A stretch of 28,612 nt of DNA, taken from contig JAFUJZ010000021.1 of assembly GCA_017467965.1 (NCBI GenBank), positions 1 through 28,612 on the forward strand, read 5' to 3'. The position numbers and the translations under genes are program-made. Origin of the DNA: Clostridia bacterium. GTDB lineage: Bacteria > Bacillota_A > Clostridia > UMGS1883. Numbering within the stretch: the stretch's first letter is position 1; the number at the start of each line of letters is the position of its first letter. The notes under the pieces are model-generated. The model was not told where the DNA came from. It did no database searches and saw only the letters and a list, made by a program, of their open reading frames with translations. Shown piece by piece: positions 24,378 to 28,612 of the stretch.

Positions 24378-25166
24378 TTACATCATTAAGAAAAACATCG
24401 ATAAGATATCATCCACGGCAACGCCATCAATGTCCATATACGCAGGCTCTATAAGATATCTGTTTTCGCCGTAGGGTGAAATCACATACTGCACCCTTAC
24501 GGTCCTTACGGTATCTAAATCTATATCGCCTATAAATTCCACAACCTGCTCACCGCCGTCGCCAATAAAATAGTTCCACTCCTGTTTTTCAAACTCTGCG
24601 GCAAAGTCGCCGTATGTAACATCGGTATTGCCTATTTTTGCATTCTTTACCATGTCAATATACTGCTGGCTGTATTCGTCTATGCTTTCTTCCACAGCCT
24701 CGCCTGCCGCATTGAAAAGCTTGTCTGTAAATTCGCCCAAGCCTCCGCTGAGCCAGAACCATAAAAACCAAATAACAACCGCCGCTATGGCAACATATAT
24801 TATACATCCACAGCCGTTTTGCATTTGTTCAAAGCAGCCTTCACCGCTTTCGACAGCAGTCGGAGCAGTAGGTGTTACTTCTGGTGCGGGTGTAGGTATT
24901 TTAGAAGGTGTTGTAGCCTTAGTCTCAGCTTTTACAGGAGCACTTACCGCATCAGCTGAAACCTGCTCTTTGACAAACTTTACCGGATTTGCAAATATGC
25001 CATTTTTTATATCGCTTACGGTAGTCATTGCGTTGTCAAAATCTTTAATCGAATATTTTTCGCGGACAGCATTGTAACAGTCGTCGCATATATATCCGTC
25101 TCTTAATTCAAACCTACCTAAAAATCCAACTTCTTTTTGGCAGATTGAGCAATTTTTAATTGCCAT
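24378..25166 (-). CDS. Single-pass membrane protein with N-terminal zinc ribbon (DUF4428-like)
   Basis: Function unknown. The N-terminus holds a treble-clef or zinc-ribbon-like four-cysteine motif, Cys6-x2-Cys9 and Cys27-x2-Cys30 (CSICQ, CDDCY), resembling the DUF4428 family found in Clostridia. A charged helix and a Thr/Pro/Val-rich linker (about 70-108) lead to one membrane helix at about 121-142 (YVAIAAVVIWFLWFWL) just after a CGC cluster. The C-terminal ~120 residues are soluble, acidic and probably extracytoplasmic, with a mixed alpha/beta pattern (VVEFIGDIDLDTVRTVRVQYVI). It starts 4 bp after the upstream gene, whose end contains its AAGGAG site, so the two are coupled. It is last in the cluster led by the kinase-like genes. 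Orientation in the membrane is inferred. Confidence 0.8.
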   Translation of the reverse strand: MAIKNCSICQKEVGFLGRFELRDGYICDDCYNAVREKYSIKDFDNAMTTVSDIKNGIFANPVKFVKEQVSADAVSAPVKAETKATTPSKIPTPAPEVTPTAPTAVESGEGCFEQMQNGCGCIIYVAIAAVVIWFLWFWLSGGLGEFTDKLFNAAGEAVEESIDEYSQQYIDMVKNAKIGNTDVTYGDFAAEFEKQEWNYFIGDGGEQVVEFIGDIDLDTVRTVRVQYVISPYGENRYLIEPAYMDIDGVAVDDILSMFFLMM

Positions 25167-25170
25167 TAAA

Positions 25171-25635
25171 TCATCTCCTTGAATTAATCATTTCAGCAAC
25201 ACTGTCTGCATCTGACTTAAATTCAAAGGGGATTTCGTACAAATAGCTCTGTCCGTTTTCATTGTACTGTACATTTGTCTGTGCTGTACGTCCCATAAAA
25301 AGCATAAGCGGTATAACAATCACTGCAACGCCAATCATGCCGCCAAGGGACGCAATACCCGCTATGCCTGCAAGGATTGCAATAATCGCAATACCCACTG
25401 CCGCAACAATGTTAGGGGTGCTATATTTTGTCTCGGTACCTACAGCCTCAATACTACTGTACTTTATTTTTGTAGAGTACATATTGCTGTCGTTTACCAG
25501 AGCAAATCCGCTGCCCTGTTTAAGCTCTACCTCATCGTCAAAAAATGTGGCTGTTGTTTTTATTACCTTATAGGGGAATTTCAAAAACCACTTCTTGCCC
25601 ATACATTCGATTTTTTCATAACTTTTTTCTGCCAT
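25171..25635 (-). CDS. Small membrane protein with a hydrophobic hairpin (154 aa)
   Basis: Unrecognised. Residues 1-70 look like a beta-rich soluble domain (KWFLKFPYKVIKTTATFFDDEVELKQGSGFALV, KIKYSSIEAVGTETK), a pattern reminiscent of small bacterial PH-like or membrane-proximal domains. Two adjacent membrane helices follow at about 75-97 and 99-114, rich in Ile, Ala and Gly. The C-terminal part returns to strands (TNVQYNENGQSYLYEIPFEF) and a short helix. The start is supported by AAAGGAG. The palindrome copy at 25690-25710 lies 55 bp upstream with a TATACT box between, so a transcript may start here. It is coupled to the following zinc-ribbon protein gene (4-bp gap). Confidence 0.78.
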   Translation of the reverse strand: MAEKSYEKIECMGKKWFLKFPYKVIKTTATFFDDEVELKQGSGFALVNDSNMYSTKIKYSSIEAVGTETKYSTPNIVAAVGIAIIAILAGIAGIASLGGMIGVAVIVIPLMLFMGRTAQTNVQYNENGQSYLYEIPFEFKSDADSVAEMINSRR

Positions 25636-25666
25636 TTTTTACATTCTCCTTTGTTTTTTTAATAAT

Positions 25667-25672
25667 AGTATA
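25667..25672 (-). promoter_or_regulatory. Candidate -10 box before the 154-residue membrane protein gene
   Basis: TATACT on the minus strand. At the 17-bp distance where a -35 box should lie there is only ATACCA, the arm of the palindrome, which does not resemble TTGACA. This suggests a promoter that needs a factor bound at the palindrome. Confidence 0.45.
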
Positions 25673-25689
25673 TTTTCCTAAGGGAAAAT

Positions 25690-25710
25690 TGGTATGCCGG
25701 CAGCATACTA
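25690..25710. promoter_or_regulatory. Palindromic element, copy 2 (probable operator)
   Basis: On the minus strand the half-sites are TAGTATGCTG and GGCATACCA around a CC centre. It matches copy 1 (27574-27594) at 18 of 21 positions. It begins directly after the kinase gene stop and lies upstream of the next gene. No T-run follows, so it is not a good terminator. Confidence 0.6.
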
Positions 25711-26775
25711 TTATCCAAAAAACAAAGCCCACATTTTTACAATGTAGTCTATAATACACTTTACAAAAAAAACAACAGGATTCCACGTGAGAAAAGTCTC
25801 GCCTTCTATATCAAGTCCCCATCCCGCACAAAAGGATGCTGCGGCAAAAAGAATTACCGCAGGGATAATCCGCCTCATCCATTTTTTCTTGACCTTTGGC
25901 AAAAATCTGTCCGCAATATTGCACCAGTTGACCAAAAAAGCAAAGAAAAGAAATATATACCCATAGGAAAACACTGCCATGGATAAAAGGTACAGATAGT
26001 CCATTTCCCACCCTTTATTAAAAAGTTCACGTATAAACATTACCTGTGAGTTAAATACCAAAAAATAAAAAACGAGAGCTATTGCCAGCTTAAAAATATT
26101 TTTGCTCCGCATCCCGGGGATAAGCCCCGTTACCTTATCAAAAAGGGTTACTTCTTTTTTCTTTTCCTTCTGTATATCCGCTCTCAGCTCGGCGACTGAG
26201 ATATACCTCTCCCATGGTGCCAGACTTGTAGAGCGGAGGATTATGTCTCTCACGTTGCCCGTCGCCTGCTTTTCCTGGGGAATGCACCCCGTCAGCATGT
26301 AGTTATAGAGAACACCCATGGAGTAAATATCGCTTCGCTCATCAGTCTGGGTAAAACCGTACTGCTCGGGCGGTGCATAACCAACTGTTCCGAGGATTTG
26401 AGTATCCTTTTCAATCGGCTCGTTTTTTAGTGTTCTTGCAATGTCAAAGTCAATAATCTTAACAACGCCAAAGGTTGAAATAATAATATTTGACGGCTTT
26501 ATGTCACGGTGGATTATGCCGCATTTGTGCAAAAGCTCTACTCCATCACATAATTGTAGCATATAATCCTTTGCCGTAATATCATCTATAACGCCGTTTT
26601 CAACTATTTCCTCAAGGTTTTTGCCGTTGATACGCTCTTCGATATAGTAGCCGTCACCCACTTCTATAATTTTTGGGAAATTTTTATTAGGATTTTCTGA
26701 AAGATATTTCAAAAAAGGCAAAACTGATTTGTCTGCCTCTTTACGTATAGTATTAATCTTAAAGACCTCCTTCAA
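25711..26775 (-). CDS. Membrane-anchored Ser/Thr protein-kinase-like protein
   Basis: A eukaryotic-type protein kinase domain (residues 1 to ~205) followed by a four-helix membrane region (about 228-350). Seen motifs are the catalytic loop HRDIKPSN (His89-Asn96), DFD at 109-111 in place of DFG, the APE-like APPEQ (134-138), and SDIYSMGVLYNYMLTG with the structural Asp149. The glycine-rich ATP loop is missing: the frame begins at strand beta-3, where VFKI could supply the lysine (Lys6) and Glu13 the helix-C glutamate. The start is uncertain. TTG 26775 overlaps the previous gene by 17 bp but has no ribosome binding site, while a perfect AAGGAGG lies inside the first codons, 8 nt before an ATT at 26757. 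Activity is plausible but unproven. It probably shares the transcript of the gene before it. Confidence 0.85.
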   Translation of the reverse strand: MKEVFKINTIRKEADKSVLPFLKYLSENPNKNFPKIIEVGDGYYIEERINGKNLEEIVENGVIDDITAKDYMLQLCDGVELLHKCGIIHRDIKPSNIIISTFGVVKIIDFDIARTLKNEPIEKDTQILGTVGYAPPEQYGFTQTDERSDIYSMGVLYNYMLTGCIPQEKQATGNVRDIILRSTSLAPWERYISVAELRADIQKEKKKEVTLFDKVTGLIPGMRSKNIFKLAIALVFYFLVFNSQVMFIRELFNKGWEMDYLYLLSMAVFSYGYIFLFFAFLVNWCNIADRFLPKVKKKWMRRIIPAVILFAAASFCAGWGLDIEGETFLTWNPVVFFVKCIIDYIVKMWALFFG

Positions 26776-27496
26776 TAACTACAAAGCCTATTGTGATATA
26801 TGTTACTGCAAACGTTATAATTACGAACGCCGAAACGGAAAATATTTTTATCCACCGGGGTATTGGTAGCGGCAACAGTCTTTCCGCAAGATAAAAAAAG
26901 TCCAGTGAAAAAATCATCACAAGAAAAGTCAGTATATACCAAAATGCCCAAAAATAAGTTTCATCGGGATTATGCCCAAAAACAAGAGCCACAGCCAATG
27001 CCCACAAAAAGCAATCCATATAGATAAAAATCGCCAGCATGCTGTGAAAAGAGTTACCGCTGCGAAACCCGGGAACATATTTCAATATACCTTTTTTTGT
27101 TGCAAAATTACGTACACAGTCAAGATAAAAAAACTTTTTACTAAGCCCTAAAAGTGCTGCATACTCATCGCACAAGTCTTTTTCCCGATATGGCTTATCC
27201 GTTGGTATAACGTAAGCCTTTAACACACCGTCACATATATAAAGCCCTGCTATAGTACAGGGGAGTTTATTTTCTTTTATACATAAAAAGATTTTATATA
27301 ACTCATCTATTGCACAGCTTGTATTGTAAAAAGGCTCATAGTTCATGGCTTCCTCGTATACATCATCGCCGTCAATTCTTACAATAAGCTGAAAGCATGT
27401 ACACCTAAGCTTTGCCAAGCGGTCATAAAAGGGGATTTCATTTTTATTTATTTTTCTTTTCACGCACACAATACCATCGATTATTTCAGCCTGCAT
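26759..27496 (-). CDS. Four-helix membrane protein related to the adjacent kinase (possible pseudokinase, 245 aa)
   Basis: I do not recognise a named family. From ATG 27496, behind a strong GGAGGGGG site, residues 1-135 are soluble and loosely resemble a kinase N-lobe (IDGIVCVKRKINKNEIPFYDRLAKLR, then DDVYEEAMNYEPF). There is no HRD, DFG or APE motif. The C-terminal half parallels the membrane part of the next gene: VPGFRSGNSF against IPGMRSKNIF, and LAERLLPLPIPRWIKIFSVSAFVIITFA against IADRFLPKVKKKWMRRIIPAVILFAAA. So the two look like paralogues, this one with a shortened or decayed catalytic domain. Membrane helices lie at about 152-173, 181-203, 216-240. Its end (CTT TAA) overlaps the kinase frame and contains AAGGAGG. 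The longer frame to 27601 runs through the promoter and palindrome and is unlikely. Confidence 0.8.
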   Translation of the reverse strand: MQAEIIDGIVCVKRKINKNEIPFYDRLAKLRCTCFQLIVRIDGDDVYEEAMNYEPFYNTSCAIDELYKIFLCIKENKLPCTIAGLYICDGVLKAYVIPTDKPYREKDLCDEYAALLGLSKKFFYLDCVRNFATKKGILKYVPGFRSGNSFHSMLAIFIYMDCFLWALAVALVFGHNPDETYFWAFWYILTFLVMIFSLDFFYLAERLLPLPIPRWIKIFSVSAFVIITFAVTYITIGFVVIEGGL

Positions 27497-27519
27497 AATC
27501 CCCCTCCTCTCGCATAGAC

Positions 27520-27548
27520 ATTTTACCATTTTTTGTGTTTTTTTACAA
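27520..27548 (-). promoter_or_regulatory. Candidate promoter of the kinase cluster
   Basis: On the minus strand TTGTAA (27548-27543), 17-bp spacer, TAAAAT (27525-27520), ending just before the ribosome binding site. A second possible -35, TTGACA (27570-27565), lies upstream but has no good -10 at the right distance, so the exact start is unsure. Confidence 0.45.
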
Positions 27549-27573
27549 TATATATTTGTTTTGTTGTCAATTT

Positions 27574-27594
27574 TGGTATGCTGACAGCATACCA
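27574..27594. promoter_or_regulatory. Palindromic element, copy 1 (probable operator)
   Basis: A perfect palindrome: TGGTATGCTG, one central base, CAGCATACCA. It lies in the 213-bp divergent region between the kinase cluster and the HTH gene, 78 bp upstream of the first cluster start codon. Copy 2 lies at 25690-25710. The natural candidate ligand is the HTH protein encoded next door. Confidence 0.65.
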
Positions 27595-27655
27595 TTTTCA
27601 CCTTTTTTTAAGATATTCTTAATAATATGTAAACGGGGGTTTATTCATTTTCGAA

Positions 27656-27684
27656 TTCACTTGATTTTTACCCAAAAATATTAT
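27656..27684 (+). promoter_or_regulatory. Weak candidate promoter of the HTH regulator gene
   Basis: TTCACT (27656-27661), 17-bp spacer, TATTAT (27679-27684). The -35 is poor; an alternative pairing is TTGATT (27661-27666) with TATTTT. It supports a separate transcript for the regulator, divergent from the kinase cluster. Confidence 0.4.
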
Positions 27685-27709
27685 ATTTTATTAGAAGGTG
27701 AGAATAATT

Positions 27710-28138
27710 ATGAAAACTACATCTGATCTCCTCAAGGTCTTGAATTCAAAAAAATCTATTACTGAATTTCTCAACGAAAACGAAGACAGCCTTATTACAG
27801 AGCCTGTCTCTACATTGCTTGAAAACCTTTTAAAGAAAAAGAATCTTAAAAAAAGTGATGTAATCAAAGCCGCCAATTTAGACCGTACATACGCTTATCA
27901 GATATTCAGCGGCACTAAAAAGCCTTCGCGCAATAAGCTTTTGTCTATTTGCTTTGGAATAGGGCTTTCCTTTACCGAAACGCAGGAGCTTCTCAATCAA
28001 TCGGGCTATGCACCGCTTTATCCCAAAAACAAGCGCGACAGTATAATCATATACTGCATCAATAAAAAGCTCAAAATTGTTGAAACCGATATTATGCTAT
28101 CCGAAAACAACGAAGCTACACTTTCAAGCTCTGACTAA
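27710..28138 (+). CDS. XRE-like helix-turn-helix transcriptional regulator (142 aa)
   Basis: A probable DNA-binding regulator. From ATG 27710 (AAGGTGAG 7 nt upstream; the GTG at 27698 lies within that site) residues 1-32 are an acidic N-terminal arm. Residues about 33-95 form an XRE/Cro-type domain: LLENLLKKKNLKKSDVIKAANLDRTYAYQIFSGTKKPSRNKLLSI, with the turn AANLDRT and recognition helix TYAYQIFSG. The C-terminal part (ETQELLNQSGYAPLYPKNKRDSIIIYCINKKLKIVETDIML) is helical. I recall this domain arrangement from Clostridia, where such proteins can lie near Ser/Thr kinase genes. Here it is divergent from one, with the palindrome between. It may control the cluster or be a phosphorylation target; both are inferences. 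Confidence 0.85.
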   Translation: MKTTSDLLKVLNSKKSITEFLNENEDSLITEPVSTLLENLLKKKNLKKSDVIKAANLDRTYAYQIFSGTKKPSRNKLLSICFGIGLSFTETQELLNQSGYAPLYPKNKRDSIIIYCINKKLKIVETDIMLSENNEATLSSSD

Positions 28139-28167
28139 AAAACACTCGCCAATGGCGAGTGTTTTTT
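28137..28167. terminator. Bidirectional terminator between the HTH gene and nadE
   Basis: A perfect 14-bp stem (28137-28150 with 28154-28167; core CACTCGCC/GGCGAGTG) with a 3-base loop and A6/T6 flanks, placed between two convergent stop codons. Confidence 0.93.
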
Positions 28168-28168
28168 G

Positions 28169-28612
28169 TTAAATTTCCGGCTTGAAGCAGGGCATGAATT
28201 CAAGCTTAAATTTATTTATTCTGTGCAATCTGTCAATCTTTGCTTTCTTTTCTTCATCCTCAATAACTCCCTCGCGAATATAACGGTCAAGCTCAGCATA
28301 TGTAAAGCCAAGATTATCCTCGTCTGTTTTGCCGCAAAGTCCGTCAATGGGTGTTTTTTCAACCAAATCCGAAGGCAATCCCAAAAGATGACCTATCTCC
28401 TTAACCTCGCGTACGGTCAAAAACGAAAGAGGTGAAAAGTCGCCTGCGGCGTCACCGTAGCGGGTAGAATAACCAACCCAGTCCTCAGAGAGGTTGCATG
28501 TATTAACAACTCTGCCGTTGTAATTCTGAGAAACTGCATAAAGTGTAGTCATTCTGACTCTTGGAGGAAGGTTTATCTGTGCCTGTCTTGTCATGTCGGG
28601 AATGCCTGCATC
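28169..28612 (-). CDS. nadE: NAD(+) synthetase, C-terminal part (truncated by right edge)
   Basis: NadE amidates nicotinic acid adenine dinucleotide to NAD, using ATP and ammonia. The visible 147 residues are the C-terminal part; the frame is open to the right edge, so the internal ATG at 28594 is not the start. Motifs are RVRMTTLYAVSQ, NTCNLSEDWVGYSTRYGDAAGDFSPLSFLTVREVKEIG, and TPIDGLCGKTDEDNLGFTYAELDRYI, all characteristic of NAD synthetases including the P2-loop region. The short tail after the core suggests the ammonia-dependent form; a glutaminase domain, if any, would be N-terminal and out of view. Confidence 0.95.
   Translation of the reverse strand, partial: DAGIPDMTRQAQINLPPRVRMTTLYAVSQNYNGRVVNTCNLSEDWVGYSTRYGDAAGDFSPLSFLTVREVKEIGHLLGLPSDLVEKTPIDGLCGKTDEDNLGFTYAELDRYIREGVIEDEEKKAKIDRLHRINKFKLEFMPCFKPEI

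Noticed and set aside
25690..25710. Palindrome copy 2 as a transcription terminator for the kinase gene
   Set aside because: It has a short imperfect stem and no T-run on either strand, unlike the true terminators in this window, and it matches copy 1, which lies in a promoter region.

Overview
The window reads as chromosomal DNA of a spore-forming, low-to-moderate GC, anaerobic member of the Clostridia (Bacillota), probably a gut-type organism. The reasons are a spoIIGA-sigE sporulation pair, an oxygen-sensitive glycyl radical enzyme with its activase, short-form HisG with HisZ, S-layer-homology (SLH) surface proteins, and strong AGGAGG-type ribosome binding sites with sigma-A-like promoters. 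It is mostly core metabolism. The right-hand quarter looks accessory: a membrane kinase cluster beside a helix-turn-helix gene.

Layout. (1) 1-4250, minus strand: aroB-aroA-aroC-pheA, a shikimate/chorismate to prephenate operon with one clear promoter; pheA runs off the left edge. (2) 4269-6637, plus strand: a DUF554 membrane protein and malQ, closed by a perfect bidirectional terminator. (3) 6636-10279, minus strand: spoIIGA-sigE, then htpG. htpG has its own promoter with a perfect CIRCE operator laid over it, but its reading frame is cut by one in-frame TAA at codon 179. (4) 10307-13804, plus strand: an activase and a glycyl radical dehydratase. The dehydratase carries all the active-site residues I recall for trans-4-hydroxy-L-proline dehydratase (HypD), so the pair is read as hypE-hypD. 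(5) 13838-14235: a small acidic protein of unknown function. (6) 14245-19320, minus strand: two SLH proteins, the larger with three tandem ~94-residue Ig-like repeats. (7) 19404-22658, plus strand: hisZ-hisG-hisH-hisF, without hisA. (8) 22664-24374: a delta-1-pyrroline-5-carboxylate (P5C) dehydrogenase, rocA. (9) 24378-28167: a four-gene minus-strand cluster (pseudokinase-like membrane protein, Ser/Thr-kinase-like membrane protein, two small membrane proteins) with a divergent HTH regulator. A 21-bp palindrome occurs twice, once before each of the two minus-strand transcription units. (10) 28169-28612: the C-terminal part of nadE.

How the parts connect. HypD makes P5C from hydroxyproline and RocA oxidises P5C to glutamate, so the two loci, about 9 kb apart, suggest a hydroxyproline-to-glutamate route rather than the better known reductive route through proline. 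The kinase/HTH cluster is the best candidate for an undescribed system: a truncated kinase-like protein and a true kinase-like protein share one membrane module, the kinase has an abnormal translation start, and a shared palindrome marks both promoters. Promoter, terminator and operator calls come from reading consensus sequences by eye. No database search was run, and family names come from recognised motifs.
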